Positions 23,598 through 31,677 of a stretch of DNA of 52,045 bases are shown here, in pieces. Origin of the DNA: Candidatus Zixiibacteriota bacterium. GTDB lineage: Bacteria; Zixibacteria; MSB-5A5; GN15; FEB-12. The DNA lies in contig JBFLZR010000010.1 of assembly GCA_040756055.1 (NCBI GenBank), positions 1 to 52,045 of the forward strand, written 5' to 3'. How positions within the stretch are numbered: position 1 is the stretch's first letter; each line of letters begins with the position of its first letter. Both the position numbers and the translations under genes were made by a program. The notes beneath the pieces are model-generated. The model ran no database searches, was not told the origin of the DNA, and saw nothing but the letters and a program-made list of their open reading frames with translations.

Positions 23598-26435
23598 CTA
23601 ATCCTTCTGTTCGTACGGTCCGCCTGACCAGCTTCCCATGCCGGGCCCGTACAGGATAGCATTGGCCAACATCTGGCGTGTGCCCTGAAAATAGGCGCGC
23701 AGGTTCGGCGTGCCGAGGAACATGATAATCTGTCCCCCGCCTTTGTACTCTCTGGTCAGGTATGCGGTGCCTGCCCAGCGCTGGCGAGCCTCCGGCCACA
23801 GCAAACCCGACAGCCGAAGCTTGGTTTCATCGACACTGAACCGCCCGACAGTTTTTACATCCTCTCCCGCCATCAAAGCGGAGCGGGTGTATACAATAGC
23901 CGGGACACTTTTGGTCATACCGAACGCGAGCCAGTCCTCGGTGTCAAGATCGACCCTGAGGATGGTTCCGCGAGGGAAGAATCTCCTCTGCCATTCGTCG
24001 ATTTTCTTAAGCTCCTCTTTGGAAGCTGGCGGCTGTTTTTCATCTTTCGACTCTAACGGGGCGACTTTATCCGGGTGCCACAGCGCCATCGTATCGACGG
24101 TCGGCGCCTCGGCGCGAATTTCTCTGTCTGTCAGTTCTTTGTATTCGCCCAGTTTATCGAGCATATCGCATTTCAGCCGGACCTGACTGAGATTGTTGCT
24201 CGAGTCGGCGGCCCATATCGCCGCGTTGCCCGTGCATATGAGAGTGCCGCCGTCCTCAACCCATTTTGCCAGCGCCGAAGCGCCTTCCTTGCCCATGTAA
24301 TGTCCGAGTGCCTGTCCCCAGGCGGATGGAATGACGATTACATTGAATTTGGCGAGGTCGTGCCAGGCCAGTTCGCTGAGTTGAATGAGAGAATGCGGAA
24401 TGGCGAGTTCTCTGTCGATAGCGTACCAGATGGCTCCGAAATCGGAGAAGTCCAGTGGCATGCCGGTGAGCAAGGCGACTTTCGGGCCTATTAACAGTCG
24501 AAATGTAGGTGCGCCGAGATATGAACCCTCGGTTGCCAGTCCGGTATTGACGCCGTATATATCGAGGCCGATTTCAGCAGCCATTTTTTCGAGAATCGCC
24601 GGAAGGTTCTCGACATTGCCACGCTTGCGGACGACAAGAGCTCCGGCATTGAAAGAGCGGCCTTCAACCGTGAACCGCTTTTCCGAGGCGTAGATTACAA
24701 GCTCCTTACCGAAGAGCTTGTTGAGCATCAGGTAGGTTCGCTCGCCGACCATGTCGATAACGAAACCAAACTGGGCATCGGGGTTGTAAAGCTTTCCGAC
24801 TTTCGGCTCGATCGCCGTAACCGGTTCGGTCGCGACCGAGAACATGGTGGTCGTTTCGTAGGCATCGAGATTGTACGCCACCGGAACCGACCACGCCGAA
24901 ACTTCGTACATCCTCGTCTCATCGTATTTCTCAAGTTCCCGTCGTTCTTCTTTCAAGAAATCGAGCTTGAGATGCGGGTCGAATTCGAGGATGGCTTTGG
25001 CCAGTCCTCCCTGAATTTGAGAGGTTCTCACGATATAAGTGCCCGCCGGGAATTTTTGCGACGCGTGTTCGTTGAGCATGATATCCCGAACGCCGCGGAC
25101 GGTGAAATCGGCGGTGGCCTTTTCGACTTTGATCCCCTGCTTGAGCAGCGACTCGATGAAGCGGTTCATCTTGAGGTCGTCCTTAATCGGGGCGAACAGA
25201 TAAGTAAGACCGCTTTTTTCCCCCTGGCGGATAATATCGCGGCGAGTGTTATAATAATCGCGCAGAATTTCCGTGCGGTTGTTGGCCAGAGTGTGCAGAT
25301 TCGCCAGCGACGATGTGAACTGGTGGTTGACGGCTTCGTGGTATGTCAGAACGTAGCCGTTGGGCTGGCGCACCATGCTGCCGTCGACACCCGCCTGCTC
25401 GTAGAGTACGCCGATACCGCCTGAGAAAGTGAGCCAGCTCGACCCGTAGCCAGGGTACCAGTGCTCGTGCCACTCTTTGACGTAATACGGCCAGCCGCGT
25501 TTGTCGAACGCCTGGGCTTGATCTCTGCTGACGACCTCCCACCATTTGAATACACTCTGCGGGGTATTGTAGTTGACCGGCTGGCGGGGCGGAGAGAACA
25601 GGAAATTGTCACTGGAGCCCATCTCGTGACCATCAACCATAAGCTGCGGATTCCATTTAAGGAGTGTCGAAAGTCTTCCTTCCGTTTCCGGCTGTGTCAC
25701 GACAACCCAATCGCGGTTCATATCGAAAAGATAGTGATTGCCTCGTCCCCACGGCCACACGCCACCGTGCTGCTGGGCCTCGCGATCGTAGTTGGGGACA
25801 TGGCTACGGTAGGTTAAGAGCATCGACATATACCGCTCGCGACCATCGGGGTTCTGAGTCGGGTCGATAATGACAACGACATTCCTCAGAAGGTGCATCG
25901 TGGCGGAGTCGGTTCCGGCAGCCAATTGATAGGCGAGTTGTACTGCTCCGTCAACGCCGGAGACCTCGTCGCCGTGAATGCCGTAGCCCATCCAGGCGGT
26001 GGCGGGAAGGTCGGCAAGCAAGGCGTCGAGTTCAACCGATGAATTGAGATTGGCCGAGGCGAGTCGCGCGGTTTTCTCGCGGATGGTCTCGATATCTGCG
26101 ATGTATTCGGGCAGGCCGATGATTATGGCATAGAGGTCGCGGCCTTCGTAAGTCTTGCCGTGTTTTTCGACAATAACCCGGTCCGACCCCGCGGCCAGGG
26201 CTTCGATATAGTCGACCAGCTCGTTATACCGAAGAGGCCACTCGCCTATCGGGTGGGCGAGATAGTCGTTGGGTTTGGGAACAGACTGATCGTAGGTTCC
26301 ATCGGGATAAAATGGTACGGTGTCTACCGGCACCTGGTCGGAGTACGAAGGATGGGTAGACGATGAGAGACCGGCCGCCAGTATCATCGTAAAGACGAAT
26401 GCGACGACGGCAATAAGGTGAGAATAGCGCGACAT
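23598..26435 (-). CDS. Large M14-family zinc carboxypeptidase
   Basis: The product has 945 residues. A signal peptide (residues 1-25) is followed by an M14 peptidase domain (about 60-370). Zinc ligands H154 and E157 lie in GIHGDE; 'VVIIDPTQNPDGRERYM' follows, then 'NRDWVVVTQPETEG', and the third ligand His is in 'LMVDGHEMGSSDNF'. The Glu nucleophile region is less certain. The C-terminal half (about 600-800) resembles a class I glutamine-amidotransferase/ThuA-like domain ('FNVIVIPSAWGQAL', 'LAKWVEDGGTLICTGNAAIW'), a combination known in large secreted M14 proteins of several phyla. It probably degrades extracellular peptides. It starts at ATG with a GGAG site upstream on the minus strand. Confidence 0.85.
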   Translation of the reverse strand: MSRYSHLIAVVAFVFTMILAAGLSSSTHPSYSDQVPVDTVPFYPDGTYDQSVPKPNDYLAHPIGEWPLRYNELVDYIEALAAGSDRVIVEKHGKTYEGRDLYAIIIGLPEYIADIETIREKTARLASANLNSSVELDALLADLPATAWMGYGIHGDEVSGVDGAVQLAYQLAAGTDSATMHLLRNVVVIIDPTQNPDGRERYMSMLLTYRSHVPNYDREAQQHGGVWPWGRGNHYLFDMNRDWVVVTQPETEGRLSTLLKWNPQLMVDGHEMGSSDNFLFSPPRQPVNYNTPQSVFKWWEVVSRDQAQAFDKRGWPYYVKEWHEHWYPGYGSSWLTFSGGIGVLYEQAGVDGSMVRQPNGYVLTYHEAVNHQFTSSLANLHTLANNRTEILRDYYNTRRDIIRQGEKSGLTYLFAPIKDDLKMNRFIESLLKQGIKVEKATADFTVRGVRDIMLNEHASQKFPAGTYIVRTSQIQGGLAKAILEFDPHLKLDFLKEERRELEKYDETRMYEVSAWSVPVAYNLDAYETTTMFSVATEPVTAIEPKVGKLYNPDAQFGFVIDMVGERTYLMLNKLFGKELVIYASEKRFTVEGRSFNAGALVVRKRGNVENLPAILEKMAAEIGLDIYGVNTGLATEGSYLGAPTFRLLIGPKVALLTGMPLDFSDFGAIWYAIDRELAIPHSLIQLSELAWHDLAKFNVIVIPSAWGQALGHYMGKEGASALAKWVEDGGTLICTGNAAIWAADSSNNLSQVRLKCDMLDKLGEYKELTDREIRAEAPTVDTMALWHPDKVAPLESKDEKQPPASKEELKKIDEWQRRFFPRGTILRVDLDTEDWLAFGMTKSVPAIVYTRSALMAGEDVKTVGRFSVDETKLRLSGLLWPEARQRWAGTAYLTREYKGGGQIIMFLGTPNLRAYFQGTRQMLANAILYGPGMGSWSGGPYEQKD

Positions 26436-26532
26436 AGCGACTCCTTGAGTGACATTAAACTCTGGCCTAAAAAAACCAATAAAGACAGATGTCCGCCCCG
26501 TGTAAAGAGCAAAATTGGGATAGGCGGTAAGA

Positions 26533-27618
26533 CTACATTTCCAGTTCCCGGGAGAGGGCGGTCTCTTCTTCAGGATGGAGTTTGAACTCGAAGATTTTAA
26601 GAAGAGTCACGAAGACAGCGGCGATGAGCGGTCCGAGGACGACTCCGAGCAGGCCGAATAAATAAATGCCGCCGAGTATGGTGAAAAACAGCAGCAGCGG
26701 GTGCATGGAGGTGCGGCCGGAGATCAAAATCGGGCGAAGAACATTGTCGACCTGGCTGATCACGACCGTGCCTACGGCAATGACGATAATCCCCTTAATA
26801 TATGAACCGCCGATGATGAGGATGATACCGGCGGGGATATAAACAATAAAGGCGCCCACGAACGGGATAATGGAGAGAAAAGCCATGATCGCTCCCCAGA
26901 AGACGGCTGATGGGATGCCAACGATAGCGAACAGAATGCCGCCGATGAGCCCCTGAATGAGGGCAACCACCACGCCTCCATACATCGTGGCCTGGATGAC
27001 ATCGTGAAGCTGCCGGAAAGTGACATTGATCTGGTTGGGTGTGAGGGGCATGAGGCGTTTGGTCTTGTTTATGATCAACTCACCATCCTTGAAGAAATAA
27101 TACATCGTGAAAATCATCAGGGCGAAGTAAAACACAAGCCGCGTGGTGTTGGTGATAAGCCAGCTGGTCTGGTTGAGAATGACGCCGCTTATGCTTTCGA
27201 TGGATTGCTTGATCATCTGGTCGAGATTGATTTTGGACAGGTCATAGTAGGGGGAGAGTTTCTCTTTGATAGTGTCGGCGAGGGGGAAATTGAACGCAAG
27301 AAGCTGCTCGAGTTCACCACTTTTGATCATGGCGTTTACTTTGGCTACGGCACTGGCAGCTTCGCCGACGAGGGCAACCGCCAGATAGGCGATGGGGCCG
27401 ATGATCAAAACAATGATGATGATGCACATGAGAAGCGATGCGAGCCCTTTCGATTTTACTTTGGACAGAATCTTTTCGTAGAGAGGGAAAAATATGATCG
27501 CGAATACACCTGCCCATGCCATCGGCGCGAAGAACGGCACTATCAGTTGATAGAACAGATAGAATACGATTGCCGCTATCAGAAAGAACAGCGAAACCAG
27601 AATGTATTCACGTTTCAT
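26533..27618 (-). CDS. AI-2E family transporter (PerM/TqsA type)
   Basis: The product has 361 residues. The ATG at 27618 (MKREYILVSL) is preferred to 27675 because GGGAG lies eight bases before it. About eight transmembrane helices follow the family pattern: three N-terminal helices ('LFFLIAAIVFYLFYQLIVPF' and two more), a soluble region with 'LSPYYDLSKINLDQMI', and the conserved C-terminal block 'PSAVFWGAIMAFLSIIPFVG' with 'DNVLRPILISGRTSMHPLLL'. Family members are called autoinducer-2 exporters, but many are sodium/proton antiporter-like or of unknown substrate. No lux genes are nearby. Confidence 0.88.
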   Translation of the reverse strand: MKREYILVSLFFLIAAIVFYLFYQLIVPFFAPMAWAGVFAIIFFPLYEKILSKVKSKGLASLLMCIIIIVLIIGPIAYLAVALVGEAASAVAKVNAMIKSGELEQLLAFNFPLADTIKEKLSPYYDLSKINLDQMIKQSIESISGVILNQTSWLITNTTRLVFYFALMIFTMYYFFKDGELIINKTKRLMPLTPNQINVTFRQLHDVIQATMYGGVVVALIQGLIGGILFAIVGIPSAVFWGAIMAFLSIIPFVGAFIVYIPAGIILIIGGSYIKGIIVIAVGTVVISQVDNVLRPILISGRTSMHPLLLFFTILGGIYLFGLLGVVLGPLIAAVFVTLLKIFEFKLHPEEETALSRELEM

Positions 27619-28034
27619 GAGTGATGCTCCCGTCGCATGCGAGAATAATCTAATCCAATCGGATTTTTGAGGCAACCATTTAAACGGCGTCTGCGAGAGC
27701 GTTTGTAAGTCGCACAGTGCGAGTGGATCGCACCGCGTCGCTCTGGCGGGTGGACCTTCAACTTGTTGTAATCAAATAGGTTCGTAGCTTCTGACGGATG
27801 AGGTGCGGGGCAAAATATGATTATAGGGCCAAATTAGTCGTCTTTCGATTTTGGTGCGGCAGGGCTTATCTAATACTAAATCGGTCGTCTTTTCTGGATA
27901 AGAAAATATAACCGATTGGGGTAAAGTATCTTAAAAAAATGGACGATTATAGTTTTATGACATTTGTGTACTGCGATTCGGTTCAGCCATAACCGTTAAT
28001 CGTAATCTTTAACTTGTGAAACAAGGAGTGAATT
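27619..28034. other. Divergent intergenic region, 416 bases, no gene
   Basis: I see no coding region. It holds two GTCGTCTTT direct repeats (about 27838 and 27889) with AT-rich DNA between them and the next gene. No convincing -35/-10 pair is visible. AAGGAG (28023-28028) is the ribosome binding site of the gene at 28035. Confidence 0.4.
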
Positions 28035-28439
28035 ATGGCTACGCGTAAGAAGACCAGAACCACCCGCAAAGCAGTTAGTCGCTGCAACAAAACCAGCCGT
28101 CCGTGGACCCGGGAAGAGATCGCATTCATGCGTGCCTGGTATCGTCGTCACGAGACCTCCTGGGTAGCCCGTCAGCTTGGTCGCACGGTGTACTCGGTCC
28201 GTTACAAAGCGGTCGACCTTGGTATTCGCAAGGCCAATCCGTCTGTCTGGAAAGGGCAGAGGGGTCCGGTCAATGCGTTTAACAAGGGCAGAGTCTCGGT
28301 TCGTCGGTCCAGACCGGTCAGCCGCAAGAGAGCCGCTTCGCGCAAGACATCTCGCACTCGCTCCTGGCGCGCCACCTCCAAACGTCGCACGGCCCGCAAG
28401 GCTTCCAGCCGTCGCCGCCCGCGTCGTCGGTCCCGCTAA
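28035..28439 (+). CDS. SANT/Myb-like DNA-binding protein with a histone-H1-like basic tail
   Basis: The product has 134 residues and is extremely basic. Residues 20-68 form a Myb/SANT-like helix-turn-helix ('RPWTREEIAFMRAWYRRHET', 'SWVARQLGRTVYSVRYKAVD'). The last 60 residues consist almost wholly of Arg, Lys, Ser, Ala and Thr ('RSWRATSKRRTARKASSRRR', ending RRPRRRSR), like histone H1 tails and bacterial Hc1/HctB-type nucleoid proteins. A compact sequence-reading head with a condensing tail suggests a nucleoid-associated protein or global regulator. AAGGAG precedes the ATG by seven bases and a strong terminator follows. It stands alone. Confidence 0.75.
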   Translation: MATRKKTRTTRKAVSRCNKTSRPWTREEIAFMRAWYRRHETSWVARQLGRTVYSVRYKAVDLGIRKANPSVWKGQRGPVNAFNKGRVSVRRSRPVSRKRAASRKTSRTRSWRATSKRRTARKASSRRRPRRRSR

Positions 28440-28480
28440 GACAATACCCGATAGCCGATATAGACTATTTGGTTGGAATT

Positions 28481-28514
28481 AAAAAACCCGCTTCCGCCCG
28501 GAAGCGGGTTTTTT
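28481..28514. terminator. Strong rho-independent terminator
   Basis: AAAAAACCCGCTTCC (28481-28495) pairs perfectly with GGAAGCGGGTTTTTT (28500-28514) around GCCC. It ends the basic-protein gene and would work in either direction. Confidence 0.92.
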
Positions 28515-28565
28515 CGTGACCGACCGACAGCCGTTGCGTATATTCGGTGAATATAAGGAGGAAAT

Positions 28566-28913
28566 ATGGCGGTTATAAAATACGGGAAGATGAATCTCAA
28601 GCCGATCCGGATGGATAAAGCTGATAAAGTCTCCAAGGCAATCGTGATCGGCAAAGATGAGGGCTGGGATGGTTACGCGATGCGTGTGTTCAGCATCAAA
28701 CCGGGAGGATTCACCCCCAAGCATCAGCACGACTGGGAGCACGTCAACTACATAATTAAGGGGAAGGGGAAGCTGGAACTCAACGGTGAAATGAGCGAAG
28801 TTGTCGAGAATGACTTTGCGTTCGTCCCACCGAACGCGGAGCATCAGTTTTCCAACCCCTACGACGAGCCATTCGAATTTATCTGTATCGTTCCCAATCG
28901 TGGGGAGTACTGA
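28566..28913 (+). CDS. Single-domain cupin protein
   Basis: The product has 115 residues. The cupin motif 1 is 'PKHQHDWEHVNYIIKGKG' with His, His and Glu/His ligands, and motif 2 is 'DFAFVPPNAEHQFSNP' with the last His. It is a metal-binding beta barrel; small stand-alone cupins of this type act as sugar-binding, isomerase or dioxygenase-like proteins, and the function here cannot be fixed. The ATG follows AAGGAGG. It lies 50 bases after a strong terminator and before the GTGTCAGGTC repeats, so it is a single transcription unit. Confidence 0.85.
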   Translation: MAVIKYGKMNLKPIRMDKADKVSKAIVIGKDEGWDGYAMRVFSIKPGGFTPKHQHDWEHVNYIIKGKGKLELNGEMSEVVENDFAFVPPNAEHQFSNPYDEPFEFICIVPNRGEY

Positions 28914-28931
28914 TTGTCGGTTTTTCTGTGA

Positions 28932-29046
28932 GTGTCAGGTCACACCCCGACTTCGTCGGGCCAAGACCTGACACAAAAGGATTGGCTTTATCGCCCCGTG
29001 TCAGGTCACACCCCGACTTCGTCGGGCCAGGACCTGACCTCACGGG
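28932..29046. repeat. Two GTGTCAGGTC palindromic elements (66-bp spacing)
   Basis: Copy 1: GTGTCAGGTC (28932-28941) and GACCTGACAC (28965-28974). Copy 2: GTGTCAGGTC (28998-29007) and GACCTGAC (29031-29038), its stem extended by CCCGTG (28995) with CACGGG (29041). Both enclose CCCGAC-TTC-GTCGGG. The outer arms equal those at 8841, but the inner stem is unrelated to the ATTTCTGC stem there. They may act as terminators; their dispersed, repeated nature suggests REP-like elements. Confidence 0.75.
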
Positions 29047-29069
29047 CAGGGACACATTTTATCATTAAT

Positions 29070-29102
29070 AAAAAAGGCCGCCCCTGTGAGGTTGAGGCGG
29101 CC
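29070..29102 (-). terminator. Terminator of the superoxide dismutase gene
   Basis: GGCCGCC (29076-29082) pairs with GGCGGCC (29096-29102); on the minus strand it is followed by a run of T (A6 at 29070-29075 on the plus strand). It lies 24 bases after the sodA stop codon. Confidence 0.85.
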
Positions 29103-29125
29103 GGAATGACTTATCTGAGCGAGGC

Positions 29126-29746
29126 TCAGGCGGCTACAGCCGATTTCTTCGCCTGCTGGTACAGCTCGTTCACTTTCTCCCAGTTGATGACATTGAAGAA
29201 GGCCGAGATATACTCCGGACGGCGGTTTTGGTATTTGAGGTAGTAGGCGTGCTCCCAGACATCGATTCCCAATATCGGGGTTTTGCCGACCGACAGCGGG
29301 GAATCCTGATTGGGGGTAGCCATTATTTCCAGCTCGCCATTGTTTAAAACCAGCCATCCCCAGCCGCTGCCGAACTGGTTCGCGGCGGCGTTGGAAAACT
29401 GCGTTTTGAAATTGTCGAAGCCGTCGAATTTATCGTTGATAGCGTCGATAACCTCGCCTTTGGCCTTTACGTCTTTGCGGAGGATCTCCCAGAAGAAAGT
29501 ATGGTTGACGTGGCCGCCGCCGTTGTTACGGACGGCTGCGCGGATAGATTCCGGCACGGAGGACAGGTCGCTGACAAGCTCTACGGCCGATTTGTCGGGC
29601 GCGCCCGAGTGCTGGCCCAGGGCGGCATTGAGCTTGTCGACATAGGCCTGGTGATGTTTGGTGTGGTGGATGGTCATCGTCTGTTCGTCGATGAACGGCT
29701 CCAGGGCGTTGTAATTGTACTGTAATTTCGGTAAGGTATGTTTCAT
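29126..29746 (-). CDS. sodA: Superoxide dismutase, Mn type
   Basis: The product has 206 residues, normal for Fe/Mn SOD. It converts superoxide to oxygen and hydrogen peroxide. The metal ligands are H27 in '[12 protein letters not shown]', the His of '[11 protein letters not shown]', and Asp and His of '[11 protein letters not shown]'. Two features favour manganese: '[11 protein letters not shown]' (Gly where FeSOD has Gln) and 'NQDSPLS' (Gln where FeSOD has Ala-Gly). No signal peptide is present, so it is cytoplasmic. A GGGAG site precedes the ATG on the minus strand and a terminator follows. Confidence 0.93.
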   Translation of the reverse strand: MKHTLPKLQYNYNALEPFIDEQTMTIHHTKHHQAYVDKLNAALGQHSGAPDKSAVELVSDLSSVPESIRAAVRNNGGGHVNHTFFWEILRKDVKAKGEVIDAINDKFDGFDNFKTQFSNAAANQFGSGWGWLVLNNGELEIMATPNQDSPLSVGKTPILGIDVWEHAYYLKYQNRRPEYISAFFNVINWEKVNELYQQAKKSAVAA

Positions 29747-30047
29747 TTCAATCTCCCTTTCTCTTTTCTGGTCTCACAATCTGTGTTGTTTACAACAAGC
29801 CGGAGCGGCGGGAGTTCCCGCAAACGGGAATTAACTTGACTAAATTGGTCCATACACTCCCGCCGGGGAGGGTATGCCGGTAAACCGGTGGGGGCGTTCG
29901 CGTTTTGCGCCGGTTTTCGGGCTGGTCCTGAGGCTGGTTTCGGCGCGGTTTTGCCGGCCGCGAAAAGGACTTGCGGAAATTGGCCCCGCGCCTTATTATT
30001 GGCCTGCGAGAAATTCACTTCGAGTGAATACTCCAGACACAGCAAAT
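29747..30047. other. Intergenic region between sodA and tRNA-Lys, no gene
   Basis: 300 GC-rich bases. No convincing promoter pair is seen for sodA (leftward) or the tRNA (rightward). A TTCACTTCGAGTGAA palindrome lies at 30013-30027, just before the tRNA. Confidence 0.35.
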
Positions 30048-30120
<73 letters not shown>

Positions 30121-30207
30121 TTTTTTCTATTAATCCCGCTGGTTCACTCGGGCTGACGTTATACTTAGCCCTTGAAATATAGGCCTGATTATGATATCCT
30201 TTTCTCT

Positions 30208-31632
30208 ATGATTATCGAGTCCGAAACCGTCGACGGTTTCACAGATATCAACAGGGTAGTTCTCAGTCGCTACGGGGCGATTCTTCTTGGTCTTACTGTC
30301 CTTCTCGTGGGGTACCTCCTTATTGAGCAGGAGTTCAGGTATCTTTACCTGCTTCTTTTTCCGGTGTTTTTTGTTGCCGCCGTTTCACACGCTCGGTTCG
30401 CCGTCTATCAGTATCTCTTTTTGCTGTTTACCAACATAGCTGTGGAGACTTCGCCGTTCGGTTTTTTACTGGTGGATATTTCGGCGGTCATACTGATATG
30501 CACCGCGGTTTTGGATTTTCTATTGAAAGGTTCACGGATTGGCCGGTTCCCGGCCCTCAGCGTGAATTTCGGTCTGTTACTGGTGGCGCTATTTGTAGTC
30601 GCCCTGCTTGGTCCCCGTCCGTTTCTGGCTGTTCATTCCATCATGCGATTGATTCTGACCACGTTTACTTTTCTGGCGTTCTATCGCCTGTCGCGGTATT
30701 TCACTTTGATGCACCTGGTAAAGGTATTCTTCTGGTTCTCGGTAATCCATTGCGTGATAGCGTTACTGATGTCTCTTCAGTCCGGTCATCCCGAGAGAGT
30801 GTTCGGGTTGGCGCCGAAAACTCTCGATGACTTGACTATGATATCTTTTCCTGTCGGGTTGGCCTTGTATCTCTGGCTGCGCGAGGGCAGGACCGTTGCC
30901 TATTTGTTAGGCTCGGGTGTTATTTTTGTCGCTTTGCTTGCGACCCAGTCGAGACTGGCGATATTGCTGGGAGGAGGCTTCTCTTTTCTCGTTGTGGCCT
31001 ATTCGCTTGGCAGGAGGGTAACAGACCGGGTGAAGGGGGCCGGAGAAAGTGGCCGGGTCAGTAAGAAAAGGACAAAGTACTTGATCGGGTTTGCGTCCGT
31101 GGCGTTTCTCGCGGCGATTTTCAGTAACCTCGAGTTTGTTGCGGCGGTCATCAACCGTTTCAGTGAAGTGTTGAGACACTCGCCGGGTGGAACTTTTAGT
31201 CTGAGGTTGCTTTTGTGGGATGCCGGGCTGAACGCCTTTTGGGACAATCCGATCATAGGAATCGGACCCGGCAATTTCCGCTTTATTCACGAATTCTATC
31301 CATCTATGCGGTTTCATCCTGACCAGTTCCGTATCGAGGGGCTTACCGCGCACAATCTTGTTATTCACTATCTGGCCGAAACCGGTATCGTGGGGTCATC
31401 GATGCTGATCGCACTTTTGATTAACCAGCTACGCAAAGCCGTTAGGTACTTCAAGGAAAATATCCGTGGGGGGCAGCCGGCAGTGGCGATGGTGATCTTA
31501 ATCTCCGCCATAATATTTTTCGTAACAGCGTTTCTTGAAGCTGGCTGGATGTGGGGTCAGACGAGTCTTGTTTTTGCCTTCTTCATGGCCATCATATCAA
31601 AAGCCTACGATAGCATGAGTCCCGAAGCATAG
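30208..31632 (+). CDS. O-antigen ligase/polymerase-like membrane protein
   Basis: The product has 474 residues from the ATG at 30208; an upstream TTG at 30172 has no better ribosome binding site. About eleven transmembrane helices are present. The signature of the Wzy_C/O-antigen ligase family lies near residues 345-395: 'IIGIGPGNFRFIHEF', then 'TAHNLVIHYLAETGIVGSSM'. A basic cytoplasmic loop ('SGRVSKKRTKY') precedes it. Such proteins join or polymerise lipid-linked glycans at the outer face of the inner membrane. No other glycan gene is nearby, so a ligase for a surface polysaccharide made elsewhere is the safest reading. Confidence 0.78.
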   Translation: MIIESETVDGFTDINRVVLSRYGAILLGLTVLLVGYLLIEQEFRYLYLLLFPVFFVAAVSHARFAVYQYLFLLFTNIAVETSPFGFLLVDISAVILICTAVLDFLLKGSRIGRFPALSVNFGLLLVALFVVALLGPRPFLAVHSIMRLILTTFTFLAFYRLSRYFTLMHLVKVFFWFSVIHCVIALLMSLQSGHPERVFGLAPKTLDDLTMISFPVGLALYLWLREGRTVAYLLGSGVIFVALLATQSRLAILLGGGFSFLVVAYSLGRRVTDRVKGAGESGRVSKKRTKYLIGFASVAFLAAIFSNLEFVAAVINRFSEVLRHSPGGTFSLRLLLWDAGLNAFWDNPIIGIGPGNFRFIHEFYPSMRFHPDQFRIEGLTAHNLVIHYLAETGIVGSSMLIALLINQLRKAVRYFKENIRGGQPAVAMVILISAIIFFVTAFLEAGWMWGQTSLVFAFFMAIISKAYDSMSPEA

Positions 31633-31677
31633 ATATTTCGCCTGTCAGAAATGTAACTTAATCTCCATTCGCGGATT

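Noticed and set aside
26533-27618. Quorum-sensing (AI-2) function for the AI-2E family gene
   Set aside because: The family name does not establish the substrate, and no luxS or lsr genes are present in the window.
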